Source of the DNA: Verrucomicrobiaceae bacterium
GTDB lineage: Bacteria > Verrucomicrobiota > Verrucomicrobiia > Verrucomicrobiales > Verrucomicrobiaceae
Reading direction: 5' to 3'
DNA length: 64,000 nt
Assembly: GCA_016713245.1 (NCBI GenBank)
Contig: JADJPM010000004.1
Location: 2,170,001 to 2,234,000 of the forward strand
Both the position numbers and the translations under genes were made by a program. Shown piece after piece: positions 43,309 through 52,621 of the stretch. How positions within the stretch are numbered: the stretch's first letter is position 1; each line of letters begins with the position of its first letter. The notes beneath the pieces are model-generated. The model was not told where the DNA came from. It searched no databases and worked only from the letters and a program-made list of their open reading frames with translations.

Positions 43309-43884
43309 GTGAAACGCACCCTCTTCCTCATCCTTCGATTGGTGCTTCTCAGCGCCCTCGGCGGTGCTGCTTGGGTGGCGCACCGACCTGAGCCGCTGCC
43401 AACCGCTGCTCCCTTGGTGGAAAAAGGCAAAGCGCCCGATCTCCTCGATGACCTACGCCAGGCCTCGATCAAGCGGGCCGGGATCTTGGAGGTGAAGGAG
43501 GCCGATTTGAATCGCTACCTCTCCAGTATCCTACCCGGCCGCCTCGGCAGCACGCTGGAGTCGTGGATGAAGATCGTCGATGCCCGTGCGGATCTGGAGC
43601 CGGGCAAAGCTCGCATCATTCTCGTCTGGAATATCCTCGGCCATCCTCGGACGGCCAGTGTGGATCTCGTCGTCCAGCGTGTGGGAGATCACTTCCACGT
43701 CGAAATGCTCGGCGGCGCTCTCGGCCATCTCGGGCTACCGCGCGGCTTCATGCGCCCGCTGGAGCCAACGCTCCGCGTCGTGGCCGATGCACTCGATCCC
43801 GAAATCCGCGCCCTCTTTCAAATGACCCAAATCACCGTGGCGAAGGACAAGCTCGTGCTCGATTCCCGCTTCACCTCCACATGA
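43309..43884 (+). CDS. Hypothetical membrane-anchored protein
   Basis: The 191-residue product starts with an N-terminal hydrophobic helix (TLFLILRLVLLSALGGAAW), likely an uncleaved anchor, then a soluble domain with strands such as GKARIILVWNILGHPRTASV and VQRVGDHFHVEMLGGALGHL. I do not recognise the family. It overlaps the next, much larger, secreted-protein gene by four bases (ATGA), so they are probably functional partners. Confidence 0.65.
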   Translation: MKRTLFLILRLVLLSALGGAAWVAHRPEPLPTAAPLVEKGKAPDLLDDLRQASIKRAGILEVKEADLNRYLSSILPGRLGSTLESWMKIVDARADLEPGKARIILVWNILGHPRTASVDLVVQRVGDHFHVEMLGGALGHLGLPRGFMRPLEPTLRVVADALDPEIRALFQMTQITVAKDKLVLDSRFTST

Positions 43885-46800
43885 AAATGCGCCTCCCCCT
43901 CATTGTGATCGTCACCGGCGGCCTCGGCTTGTTCGGAAGGCTCTCGCTGGCACAAAACACCGCGCCCTCACCACCTCCTCCACCCCAGGTGAGCAAGGAC
44001 AAGGCCGCCGCAGAAGCCGCCGCCATTCAGGCACCCATCATCACCGCGCCACCCTCGGTGCCAAAGCTCTCCGCCCCCCGCCCCGCAGGCACGGGTAAGC
44101 TGATCACACCAGCCAACGCCCCCTCCGGTGCTGGCATGAAGTTGCCAGACGTCCGCGTTGCCCCCCCGAATGCGGGCGGCACACTGAAACTGAACCCACC
44201 GCCTGCCGATTTGCGTCCGCCCCCCACGCGGAATTCGCCACTGCCGCCGGTGATAGGAGCACCGGCCACGCCGCCCGTCATTCCACGAGCCACACCTCCC
44301 CCAGCGCCACCTGCTCCCCCCGTCAGCATGACGAAGGACCAGGCACTGGAGGCCGTCACCAAGAGTGGTCAGATGGGTATTGAAGCGCCGCGTATTGCCA
44401 CGCCTTCGGACAAGATTCCCATCGTCAGTTCCACCAGTGCGAGCGGACAATTCCGCGTTCATGGCAATGATCTCTCCCTGCGCAGCCGCATGTCCTCACA
44501 CCTTGATGAGATCTCCGACGAACTCCGCGCCGCATTGAAGGATGGCGAAGCGCATGTCATCCCGGTGAATGTGCGCCTTGCCCAAGGTGCCGAGGCCATC
44601 AAACTCACCAGCGCGGGCACCCCACCAGTCAGCGTCCAGATCACCGAGGTCGAGGGCGGAGGCTTTCATCTCCAGATGAACATCTGCGATGTGCCCGCTC
44701 TGAAACTAAAGGACATCCGCCGTGAAACCGTGCGCATCCTGCTCGCCGAGCGCATCCTCCGCGGTCATCGCACCGCCACCCCGCCGAAGGAACGGCTACT
44801 GCTGCCCGATTGGATCTTCACCGGCACGCTGCAAACGCTCGACTTCCGCTCCGCAGAACGCCCCGCCACCATGTTTGCCGCCATTTTCAAGAGCGGCAAA
44901 ATCTACGGCATTGAGGAAATCATCACCGCCTCTCCTACCGAGATGGACAGCCTCTCCCGCGCCATATACGACACCTCCTGCGGGGCGCTTTTGATGGCAC
45001 TCATCGATCAGCCTGACGGCGGAAAGCGCTTCAACAAGTTCCTCAACACCCTGGCGGTCAATCCCAAGCCAGAGCGCACGCTCCTCGATGAATCCTTCCC
45101 CGGCTTCGCCGCCTCTTCCTCCAGCCTGAATAAATGGTGGTCCCTTCAACTCGCCTCCCTCGCCAAGCGCCGCGTGGCAGATCCCCTCTCCGCCGATGAG
45201 ACCATTAAGGCTCTCGAGCAGGCTCTCACCATCCGCTACGTCTCCAAGAAGGCGGATGCGCCCAAAGACATTCAAAAACGCCCCTTCGATCCCGTCTCCA
45301 CCCTCTTCACCGCCCCGCCACCCAAGCCCAAGCAGCCGCCTCCTTCATTGGAAGATCTAGGCCCTGCCTTGGCAGGAAACACGGATGAGAAGAAAAAACC
45401 GGCAAAATCAGCTTCAAAGACCGATGAAGACAAAGAAGACGATGCTTCCGTCAGCAAAAAGGAAGGCAGCCCTTGGCTGCGCTATCTCACCTTCGGACTG
45501 ATCAAAGACCAACGCACCGAAGCGGAGTCTCGCGACGACGATGAGAAGAAGGACAAATCGGATAAAAAGGCAACAGCCAAGGCCAATCCCTCGCCAAAGG
45601 CCTCAAATGGCGATGAAGGCGAGAAAGACGACTCAGGTTCATTCTGGAGCCGATTGATGTCCCGAAACCAAGTCAATACTGCCGAGCGAGGCAAGAGTCC
45701 GGACGAGATTGCGCTGACCAAAAAGGAAAAAGAAGACGCGACGGCAGAGGCCGAAAAGAAGGTCAATGAAAAGGAAAAACAGGCATCCGCAGCCAAGGCT
45801 GGAGTTGCCATTGCATCCGAGGAAAATGACACGCGCGACACCGCAAAGTCGGCCACAGCAAAACCTAAGGAGGCGTCCAAGGAGGAACGCTACTGGTCCA
45901 ATTGGACCTCCGTATATCCTCCATCCAAGGTCGAATCCAAAGCCGAACCAAAAGCCAATTCCAAGGGTGAGCCAAAAGCTGGTTTCAAAGCGGAGTCCAA
46001 AACCGAACCCAAAACCGAAGCCAAAGCAGAGCCGCAAGACGAGGGCGGTTCACTCATCAATCCCTTGAACTGGTTCCGCAGCGGCAAAAAGCCCACCGAC
46101 GAGGATAAGGAGCCAAAAAAAGACGAGAAGTCCAAACCTGAGAATAAGCCAAAGAAGCCCAACGAGGACACAGAAGGCGAAAAATCAGCTCTCTGGATCC
46201 GATTGCTTCCAACACCCATCGCCTTGGTGAACTGGCACGTCAGCCCACTCGTCGAATGGTGGACTCATTTCAGTTCCGGCCAGCCTCGCTATGCCTTTCT
46301 CGACTTCTTAAAGCGCAAAAAAACGAAGGAAGGCGAAGGCAAAGACGAGGACAAAGACAAGTCCAAGAAAGCCGCTGAGCCTGAAAAGCCCAAACCAGCA
46401 CCCACGAAGAAAAAAGAAGAGCCTAAAGAGGCCGACAAAACACCGCCCAAGACCACCAATCCAAACGCGAAACCTGCCGCCAAACCGGTGCAGCCTGCGA
46501 ATGGAGTCCAGCGCACCACCAATCCCGCCGCCAAGCCCGTTCCAGTTCCGAAGCCTCCGCCCGCCACATCGACGGAAGACGATGATGAGCTACCTACTCT
46601 ACCGCCAGATTCGCAATGGGTGGAGATCCATCTTGAAGACTACAAGTACATCCTCAAGCACCCGGACCGCGCCAAGATACTCAACAAAAATGCCATTGCC
46701 CTACGGGCTCTCTATCAGCAGGCCAGCATTCTTATGCGCCCTGTCGTCAATGGCTACCTCTCCATCGTCCTCGACCTTCAGGAGGGTAAAACCAAAGACC

Positions 46801-47027
46801 TAGACAAACGCCTCAAAGATCTCCGTGGCTACGTCACACTCACCGCTCAGCAGTCGAAAGCCGTTCGTGATTACATCGACTACTACGAAGCGAACGAAAC
46901 CGAGCAACTCTCCGGCAAATTCGATGATTTCCTCGACCTTCCCAACATCATTCAGCGTGAGTTACCTCCCCGCGAAGACCCCATCGCTCGCTACCTCGAC
47001 GCCATCGACAAAGAGTTCTCGAAGTAA
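43881..47027 (+). CDS. Large secreted Lys/Glu-rich protein
   Basis: The 1048-residue protein has a signal peptide (IVIVTGGLGLFGRLSLAQ), a Pro-rich region to about residue 160, a globular domain (about 170-480, with FPGFAASSSSLNKWWSLQLA), a long charged Lys/Glu/Asp-rich linker (about 490-900) with short repeats of the SKAEPKANSKGEPK kind (45928-46038), and a C-terminal helical domain (about 905-1045, EIHLEDYKYILKHP). No enzyme motif is visible. Structure suggests an envelope-spanning or surface scaffold. Confidence 0.75.
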   Translation: MKMRLPLIVIVTGGLGLFGRLSLAQNTAPSPPPPPQVSKDKAAAEAAAIQAPIITAPPSVPKLSAPRPAGTGKLITPANAPSGAGMKLPDVRVAPPNAGGTLKLNPPPADLRPPPTRNSPLPPVIGAPATPPVIPRATPPPAPPAPPVSMTKDQALEAVTKSGQMGIEAPRIATPSDKIPIVSSTSASGQFRVHGNDLSLRSRMSSHLDEISDELRAALKDGEAHVIPVNVRLAQGAEAIKLTSAGTPPVSVQITEVEGGGFHLQMNICDVPALKLKDIRRETVRILLAERILRGHRTATPPKERLLLPDWIFTGTLQTLDFRSAERPATMFAAIFKSGKIYGIEEIITASPTEMDSLSRAIYDTSCGALLMALIDQPDGGKRFNKFLNTLAVNPKPERTLLDESFPGFAASSSSLNKWWSLQLASLAKRRVADPLSADETIKALEQALTIRYVSKKADAPKDIQKRPFDPVSTLFTAPPPKPKQPPPSLEDLGPALAGNTDEKKKPAKSASKTDEDKEDDASVSKKEGSPWLRYLTFGLIKDQRTEAESRDDDEKKDKSDKKATAKANPSPKASNGDEGEKDDSGSFWSRLMSRNQVNTAERGKSPDEIALTKKEKEDATAEAEKKVNEKEKQASAAKAGVAIASEENDTRDTAKSATAKPKEASKEERYWSNWTSVYPPSKVESKAEPKANSKGEPKAGFKAESKTEPKTEAKAEPQDEGGSLINPLNWFRSGKKPTDEDKEPKKDEKSKPENKPKKPNEDTEGEKSALWIRLLPTPIALVNWHVSPLVEWWTHFSSGQPRYAFLDFLKRKKTKEGEGKDEDKDKSKKAAEPEKPKPAPTKKKEEPKEADKTPPKTTNPNAKPAAKPVQPANGVQRTTNPAAKPVPVPKPPPATSTEDDDELPTLPPDSQWVEIHLEDYKYILKHPDRAKILNKNAIALRALYQQASILMRPVVNGYLSIVLDLQEGKTKDLDKRLKDLRGYVTLTAQQSKAVRDYIDYYEANETEQLSGKFDDFLDLPNIIQRELPPREDPIARYLDAIDKEFSK

Positions 47028-47118
47028 CGATCACCCAGCGCCCGTGTCTGGGTGCATCTAGCCTTGAGCCCGTTTTTAGGATTGTCCTTTGGTCGCCGAT
47101 TGGTCAGACTGCGTGCCC

Positions 47119-47880
47119 ATGAAAATCACGCTGCTATCCGCCACCCTGCTCCTTGCTGTCTCCGCTTTGGCTCAGACCGCCAAACCTACAGCTCCCGCCG
47201 TTAAACTGCCACCCCAGGCACCCGATGTGGCCGCGCAGAAGTTCGGCCCGGATGGCAAGGTGAATCCCGGCTTCGTCGCCGCGCATGAGCGCTTCGTTAA
47301 AACCGCGCAGGAGGGCAAGGCGCAGCTCGTCTTCCTCGGCGACTCCATCACGGCGGGCTGGGGCAGCAAAAAGGAGATCTGGGACAAAGCCTTCGGCGCC
47401 TATCAGCCTGCCAATTTCGGCATCGGCGGAGATCGCACGCAGCATGTGCTCTGGCGCATCCAAAATGGCGAACTCGACGGCATCAAGCCCAAGGTCTGCG
47501 TGCTCATGATCGGCACGAACAACGTCGGCAGTGATCCCGCCGAAGGCATCGCCAAAGGTGTCACCGCCATCATCGAAACGATCCGCGCCAAACAGCCGCA
47601 GGCCAAAATTCTCCTCCTCGCCGTCTTCCCGCGTGGTGAGTTCGCCAGCACGCCCGCCAAGGCCAACACGGGCCGCGACAAGCTCAAGCAGGTGAATGAA
47701 ATCATCGCCAAACTCGACGACGGCAAAAACATCCACTTCCTCGACATCGGCTCCAAATTCCTCCAGTCCGACGGCTCCATCACCAAAGCCATTATGCCGG
47801 ATTTCCTCCACCTCTCCGCCCCTGGATACCAAATCTGGGCCGATGCCATCACGCCAAAGCTCGCCGAGTTGATGAAGTAA
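47119..47880 (+). CDS. Secreted SGNH/GDSL hydrolase
   Basis: From ATG 47119 the 253-residue protein has a signal peptide (ITLLSATLLLAVSALAQ) and the SGNH blocks: GDSITAGWGS (S76), FGIGGDRTQHV with the Gly, IGTNNVGSDP with Asn, and DFLHLS with the Asp/His. It resembles platelet-activating-factor acetylhydrolase-like enzymes and probably deacetylates polysaccharides. Confidence 0.9.
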   Translation: MKITLLSATLLLAVSALAQTAKPTAPAVKLPPQAPDVAAQKFGPDGKVNPGFVAAHERFVKTAQEGKAQLVFLGDSITAGWGSKKEIWDKAFGAYQPANFGIGGDRTQHVLWRIQNGELDGIKPKVCVLMIGTNNVGSDPAEGIAKGVTAIIETIRAKQPQAKILLLAVFPRGEFASTPAKANTGRDKLKQVNEIIAKLDDGKNIHFLDIGSKFLQSDGSITKAIMPDFLHLSAPGYQIWADAITPKLAELMK

Positions 47881-47900
47881 CACCACTCCCCTGCCCTCTC

Positions 47901-48641
47901 ATGACTCTCCGCGAACCTGAAATCGTCGAACTCGAAACACCCACTGGACCGATGCGCACGATGGTGCTGAGGCCAGCGGCGGCGGGGCGGTATCCGGGGT
48001 TGTTGTTTCACTCGGAGATTTTTCAGATCACTGGGCCGATTCATCGCACCGCGGCGTTTTTGGCGGGGCATGGCTTCGTCGTCGCGTTGCCGGAGATCTA
48101 CCATGAGTATCTGCCGGCGGGCACGGTGCTCGCGTATGACCAGGCGGGCTCGGATGTGGGCAATCGCTTGAAGACGGAGAAGCCCGTGGCGGCCTATGAT
48201 GCGGACAATCGAGCCGTTCTCGACTTCTTGAAGCAGCACGAGGCCTGCACTGGTCGTCTTGGATCGTTCGGGCCGTGCATCGGCGGTCATCTCACCTACC
48301 GCGCGGCCTTGCAGCCGGATGTCGGTGCTGCGGCGTGCTTTTACCCGACGGATCTGCACAAGCGCAGCCTCGGCGCGGGCATGAATGACGACTCGCTCGC
48401 CCGCGCGGCGGAGATTCGCGGCGAGTTGATGCTCGTGTTTGGTCGCCAAGATCCGCACGTGCCCGCCGAAGGCCGCGAACTCATCTACAAGACCCTCACC
48501 GCCGCTGGCGTGACCTTCAGCTGGCATGAGGTGAACGCCGCCCACGCCTTCCTCCGCGACGAAGGCCTCCGCTACGACGCCGAACTCGCCCGCCAGATGC
48601 TCGGCATAACGGTGGATTTCTTCCGCAGGGTGCTCGGCTGA
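47901..48641 (+). CDS. Dienelactone hydrolase family protein
   Basis: The 246-residue alpha/beta hydrolase has the DLH nucleophile motif LGSFGPCIGGHL (Cys), the Asp in LVFGRQDPHVPAEG and the His in VNAAHAFLRDEG. The Cys nucleophile is a hallmark of dienelactone hydrolases, though natural substrates vary. It converges with the RAYT gene, which marks the start of the accessory region. Confidence 0.9.
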   Translation: MTLREPEIVELETPTGPMRTMVLRPAAAGRYPGLLFHSEIFQITGPIHRTAAFLAGHGFVVALPEIYHEYLPAGTVLAYDQAGSDVGNRLKTEKPVAAYDADNRAVLDFLKQHEACTGRLGSFGPCIGGHLTYRAALQPDVGAAACFYPTDLHKRSLGAGMNDDSLARAAEIRGELMLVFGRQDPHVPAEGRELIYKTLTAAGVTFSWHEVNAAHAFLRDEGLRYDAELARQMLGITVDFFRRVLG

Positions 48642-48652
48642 GTGAGGCGGCT

Positions 48653-49117
48653 TTAATCCCAAACATACTTTTCATCCCATTCGATGCGGTGGGCTTGGAG
48701 GAAGCGGCGGTATTCGTCTTGGAAGGTGTGTTTGGCGTGGTGTTCCTCTTGGTTGGCGATGTAGGCACGCACGTCATCGGTTTTGGATTCGCTGACGGAG
48801 AAGATGCCGTAGCCGGACTGCCAGTGAAATTTGGAGAGCATCGGATCGCGATGGGCCTGGTCGATGAGCCAGACGGTGGAGGCGCGTTTCATTTCCTTCA
48901 CCCAATCCGCCACCGTGATCGTGCGGGCGAGGCGCAGGAGGATGTGAACGTGATCCGCGACGCCGCCGACGATGAGCGTGGTGCAGTCGAGTCGCGCCGC
49001 GATGCCGCCCAGGTAGCGATGGAGTTCGTCACGCAGCGGTTTGTCCGTGAGGAAGGCAAAACGATCCTTCGTGGACCACACCGCGTGCAGGAGAATGTTC
49101 GCCAAGGATTGCGGCAT
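48653..49117 (-). CDS. REP-associated tyrosine transposase (RAYT, Y1/HUH)
   Basis: The 154-residue protein is a full-length Y1 transposase: HUH motif GGVADHVHILLRL (H56, H58), the GYGIFSVSES strand and the catalytic Tyr in DDVRAYIANQEEHH (Y119). RAYTs cut and rejoin single-stranded DNA at REP palindromes. The gene is followed by no second copy, as is usual for domesticated RAYTs. Directly upstream lies a 270-base run of hairpins, and a REP-like cluster is at 5 kb. Confidence 0.92.
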   Translation of the reverse strand: MPQSLANILLHAVWSTKDRFAFLTDKPLRDELHRYLGGIAARLDCTTLIVGGVADHVHILLRLARTITVADWVKEMKRASTVWLIDQAHRDPMLSKFHWQSGYGIFSVSESKTDDVRAYIANQEEHHAKHTFQDEYRRFLQAHRIEWDEKYVWD

Positions 49118-49220
49118 GGGGTGAAGCGTAGGGGAAAGGGCGGGAGGACGTCAATGGTCAATGGTCAAGTGGGTCAAGAAAGGTCACAAAGCCCCAATGA
49201 GATTGATGCACGATGACCGG

Positions 49221-49490
49221 CGATTGGACCGAAACGCGGTTCCGTCATGCAGCCCAAGGGTGTCGAGCCTTGGCGAGGCTCCCTTGGGTTTCGCGGGCCA
49301 CACCGCCCCCATCCCGTTCCCGGACCGCAACGCGGTCCCGTCAGGCGTCGATGCGGTGCCGCAAGGACGTTCGGGTGACGGAACCCCGGTGGGGTTCGTG
49401 ATCGGGGGTGGTGCGGGGGCGCAGGTCCCAGGAGAGCGCTCGCTATCGCTCGGCACTCCTGGGCTGCATGATGCAAGCCCGTTGGGCTTG
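49221..49490. repeat. Run of hairpins upstream of the RAYT gene
   Basis: The 417 bases between the RAYT and KAP genes hold consecutive stem-loops: CCCAAGGG/CCCTTGGG (49253-49288), GGACCG/CGGTCC (49322-49338), GAACCCC/GGGGTTC (49381-49397), CCCAGGAG/CTCCTGGG (49427-49463) and AAGCCC/GGGCTT (49475-49489). Stems are 6-8 bp. A degenerate copy of the second is at 49226-49243. No protein-coding gene is supported here. Confidence 0.8.
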
Positions 49491-49534
49491 GCTAGCGGGA
49501 CGCCTGTATATAACCACGATTAGACACGTGAGAC

Positions 49535-50923
49535 ATGACGCCTATAAAGTCGGACATGCTGTCACCAAACACCTTTGAACATGACAAACTCGCATTGAAA
49601 CCATTCTGCGAGAAGCTGGAACAGTTCGCGATTGTCGACCACGATTTCGTAGAGGGAAGCCTTGTTGTCGCACTGACATCACCGTTCGGAACGGGAAAAT
49701 CGACCTTTTTACGGATGTGGAAGCATGACTTGGAGCGCAGGCGCATTATCAAACCCGAAACTCCAGAGTCGGTCATCTTAAATGCTTGGGAGCTAGACTA
49801 CTGCGAAGACCCACTTTTCGCCATTCTCGCGACGTTGATAAAAGCGATTCCAGAGGCTGATGCAGCGAAATTGGCCGCTGTCCGTGAAGCTGCGGCAGAT
49901 TTTGCAAATTTTGCGATCTCGATTGCAAATAGCATCAGTTCCAAAGTTGGAGTTGATGCCATCAAAGCAGGAGAACATGCGAAAAAGAAGAAACAAGATC
50001 GTGAACAGAAGGCCGACTTTCTGAAGTCGTTTGAGAATCGAAGCGAAGCATACGACAGGCTCAAGGAGGCACTCAAAGAAGCATTTGGCAGCGACTCACC
50101 AAAGGCATTTATTTTTGTCGATGAGCTAGACCGATGCAGACCAGACTACGCCATCAACTACCTTGAGACCATCAAGCATGTCTTTGACATCCACGGGCTC
50201 GTTTTCGTGCTCTCAATCGACTACGACCACCTTCAGTCATCTGCCAGATCACTTTTCGGCCAAGACTTGGCCTTCCCTGAATATCTTCGGAAGTTTGTGC
50301 AACGTACATTCAAGCTCCCAGCACTAACCCCTGAAGGGTATGAAAAGCTGAGTTTATTCTATGTGGAGCGATTCATAGAAATCGTTGGCAAACGAGATAG
50401 CCTGATTCAATCGGAACGTCTTGCAAGACGAGTCAAGGAATTGGCTGTTGGACTTCGCATGACACCCAGACAGCTTCAAGAGAGCTTTAGGATCATTGGC
50501 CATGTAACCACAGGCGACAAGGAGAGTCGAGGGCCTTTGGGTTGGTGCACAAGTAGCGGAGTGATTCTGATGTGTCTCCTAAAGGTAAGTCGCCCACAAA
50601 CTTATGAGGCAATTGGTAATGGCAGTGATGATCATATCGGTATTGGCGAACTGTTGAAAGGCATAGTCAGCCACAAAGTGGCTGACTGGTGGTTCCGCAT
50701 CTACTTTACTGGATCATTCAGGTTGGAATCGAAAACCTCAGTAGATCCCGAGGCTATCCTCAAAAAACTTGGATTCTTTAAAGAGGGAGACAAATTTGAA
50801 GAGCGAACCGAGCTAGGCGAATTCTACCAAGATTGGGCAAGATGGTATTCTGCGACTCAAAGTAATGTAGGGCACCTCTGGAAACCTCATTTCCCCAGGA
50901 GAAGCTTTCGCCGGGCGCATTGA
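49535..50923 (+). CDS. KAP-family P-loop NTPase, 3' end replaced by IS5 element
   Basis: The 462-residue protein has Walker A SPFGTGKST (49-57) and Walker B FIFVDELDRC (193-202), followed by KAP-type ETIKHVFDIHGLVFVLSIDY. KAP NTPases include the phage-exclusion protein PifA, so a defence role is plausible but unproven. No membrane helices are seen. The gene is visibly AT-richer than its neighbours, suggesting transfer. Its last 18 codons (after N444-V445, near 50870) are read from an insertion element; the original last 15 codons lie beyond the element (52172-52219). Confidence 0.85.
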   Translation: MTPIKSDMLSPNTFEHDKLALKPFCEKLEQFAIVDHDFVEGSLVVALTSPFGTGKSTFLRMWKHDLERRRIIKPETPESVILNAWELDYCEDPLFAILATLIKAIPEADAAKLAAVREAAADFANFAISIANSISSKVGVDAIKAGEHAKKKKQDREQKADFLKSFENRSEAYDRLKEALKEAFGSDSPKAFIFVDELDRCRPDYAINYLETIKHVFDIHGLVFVLSIDYDHLQSSARSLFGQDLAFPEYLRKFVQRTFKLPALTPEGYEKLSLFYVERFIEIVGKRDSLIQSERLARRVKELAVGLRMTPRQLQESFRIIGHVTTGDKESRGPLGWCTSSGVILMCLLKVSRPQTYEAIGNGSDDHIGIGELLKGIVSHKVADWWFRIYFTGSFRLESKTSVDPEAILKKLGFFKEGDKFEERTELGEFYQDWARWYSATQSNVGHLWKPHFPRRSFRRAH

Positions 50924-52167
50924 TAAGCCATGTAGAAGGGCATGAATCACTACCGCAAGACCCAGCGAGGAGGAGGGCTTTTCAGCGCCATCGAACACGA
51001 GCAGGCCGTCGCGGCCAAGACCACCGGCATCCTCAAGCTACGCGAGCTTATCCCTTGGGAGAGCTTCCGCCCGCTGCTCGAAGAACTCACCGGCTACGCC
51101 ACCCGCGACTGGCGCAAAGGCGGCAAGCCACCCTTCGACCCCGTGCTCATGCTCAAGGTGCTCGTGCTGCAAAAGTTCCACGGGCTCAGCGACGACGCCA
51201 CCGAGGAGCAAATCTTTGACCGCACGAGCTTTAAAAAGCTTCCTCGGCCTGCGCATCGGCGATGTGATCCCCGACGCCAAGACGATCTGGGACTTCAAGC
51301 AGCGTCTCGAAGAAAGTGGACGCGAGGGCAGTCGCAAGCTCTTCGATGCCTTCAACCTCCAGCTCGAAGCTCAAGGCTACATCGCCCGTGAAGGCAGCAT
51401 CATCGACGCCAGCTTCACCGAAGCCCCGCGCCAGCGAAACAGCCGCGAGCAAAACCAGAGCATCAAAGAGGGCGGGCGGCCCGAGGAGTTCGACACCAAC
51501 CCAGCCGTGGGTCGGCAGAAGGATAGCGAAGCGCGTTGGACGAAGAAAAACAACGAGGCCCACTACGGCTGGAAGAACCATGAAAGCCGACTTGAAAACC
51601 AAGCTCATCATCAAAGCCACCACCACACCTGCGCATCTGCATGACAGCCAGGTCTTTGAAGAACTCCTCGATGAGAAAGACCAAGCCGTGCTCGCCGACA
51701 GCGCCTACCACAGCGCCGAGCACGAAGCGCATCTCATCAAGCTCAACGCCGAGGAGTTCCTCATGCGCAAAGCGACGCGGGGGCCATGCGCTGAGTGAAA
51801 AGAGCAGCAGACCAACCACACGATCAGCCGGATGCGAGCGAGGGTGGAGCACATCTTCGCGAGGATGGCGCAGATGGGGGCCGACTGGTGTCGGAGCATC
51901 GGGTTGAAACGAGCCACACAGCACAACCACCTCAGCAATCTGGTTTACAACATGGATCGCTATGCCTGCTTGGCCCGTTGAGACGGGCAGAGCGCCGAAG
52001 CGCCGTAGAACGGGCAAAAAGAAGACAAAACGAGCCTCAAACCCCACTCAAAAGCCCGCTGAGGCATGGCTCGTGCACCATCGCACGAGGAGAAAGGCGG
52101 GTAAAAACGCCGTTTTTTCAGTTCCTGGAGCCGCTTGCAAAAATGCACCCCCTATCCAGAGGTGCCC
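50870..52167 (+). mobile_element. IS5-family element, decayed
   Basis: The 1298-base element has terminal inverted repeats starting GGGCACCTCTGGA (left, 50870) and its complement TCCAGAGGTGCCC (right, ending 52167). A 4-bp direct repeat TGTA (50866-50869, 52168-52171) flanks it. Joining the flanks at this repeat restores the KAP frame to a stop. The internal transposase is broken in several places. Confidence 0.93.
50942..51981 (+). pseudogene. IS5-family transposase, multiply frameshifted
   Basis: Read across frames: MNHYRKTQRGGGLFSAIEHE through EEQIFDRTSFKK in frame one; then FLGLRIGDVIPDAKTIWDFK through ARWTKKNNEAHYGWKNH in a second; KADLKTKLIIKATTTPAH through EEFLMRKATRG in a third; finally TNHTISRMRARVEHIFARMA to NMDRYACLAR and a stop at 51979-51981. 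At least three, probably four, indels (an A-run near 51235, near 51580, a G-run near 51779 and near 51800) are needed, so it is inactive. Confidence 0.9.
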
Positions 52168-52171
52168 TGTA

Positions 52172-52219
52172 ATGATCATTCACCAAATGATTGAAACCGC
52201 CTCGACATTCGGACAGTGA
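52172..52219 (+). other. Severed 3' end of the KAP NTPase gene
   Basis: Removing the IS5 element and one TGTA copy joins codon V445 of the KAP gene to these bases in frame, giving MIIHQMIETASTFGQ and a stop at 52217-52219. The ancestral KAP protein would be about 460 residues. Confidence 0.85.
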
Positions 52220-52264
52220 ATCTACTGTCTTATAAAATTGCGGTTGGTGAAAAACGGAAAACCC

Positions 52265-52402
52265 TCACTTCACCAGCAGATCCTTGCTCTCGACGCTTTC
52301 GCCGATTTCGCCGATTTTGACGCAGATTTCGCTGACGGTGTCGGCGGTGGGTGAGGCGACAGCGGCGAACATTTTCATGGCTTCGAGCGTGAGGGGCTCC
52401 AA
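52265..52402 (-). pseudogene. Displaced 3' fragment of a pyruvate carboxylase gene
   Basis: The minus strand reads PLTLEAMKMFAAVASP, then TVSEICVKIGEIGES and VESKDLLVK with a stop at 52265-52267. This is the end of the biotinyl domain, including the biotin-accepting Lys motif EAMKM, and is a diverged copy of the end of the intact gene at 53276. The two copies differ by substitutions, one 9-base insertion and one 9-base deletion. About 870 bases with two genes separate them. Confidence 0.88.
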
Positions 52403-52407
52403 CGGAT

Positions 52408-52590
52408 TCAGGCGGCCACTTTGGCCCGTTTGACCGCTTTGCGGCGGCGGGGGGCTGGCTTGGCGATGAAGAAGCTGTTTTTGTTGCCAAGGTAGCCGGG
52501 GAAGTCGCCTTCCAGCTCGACGAGCATTTGCATGTGCTTCATGAGCCGGTCTTTCTCCGCCTGGGTCATTTTTGCGAGGGGCTTTTGCAT
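52408..52590 (-). CDS. Small basic hypothetical protein
   Basis: From ATG 52590 the 60-residue product begins MQKPLAKMTQAEKDRLMKHM, a charged helix, and ends with a basic tail APRRRKAVKRAKVAA. It begins 31 bases after the GNAT-like gene stop on the same strand. I do not recognise the family. It may be a nucleic-acid-binding partner of the GNAT-like protein. Confidence 0.5.
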   Translation of the reverse strand: MQKPLAKMTQAEKDRLMKHMQMLVELEGDFPGYLGNKNSFFIAKPAPRRRKAVKRAKVAA

Positions 52591-52621
52591 GGCAAAATGA
52601 TAAACGGCGACGTGGACGACT

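Noticed and set aside
47403..48662. A 419-codon minus-strand frame opposite the GDSL and DLH genes
   Set aside because: It runs antisense to two genes with intact catalytic motifs and has no motif itself.
51216..51260. Programmed frameshift in the IS5 transposase at the A-run near 51235
   Set aside because: The shift needed is +1, without a usable -1 slippery site, and further indels downstream show the gene is decayed.
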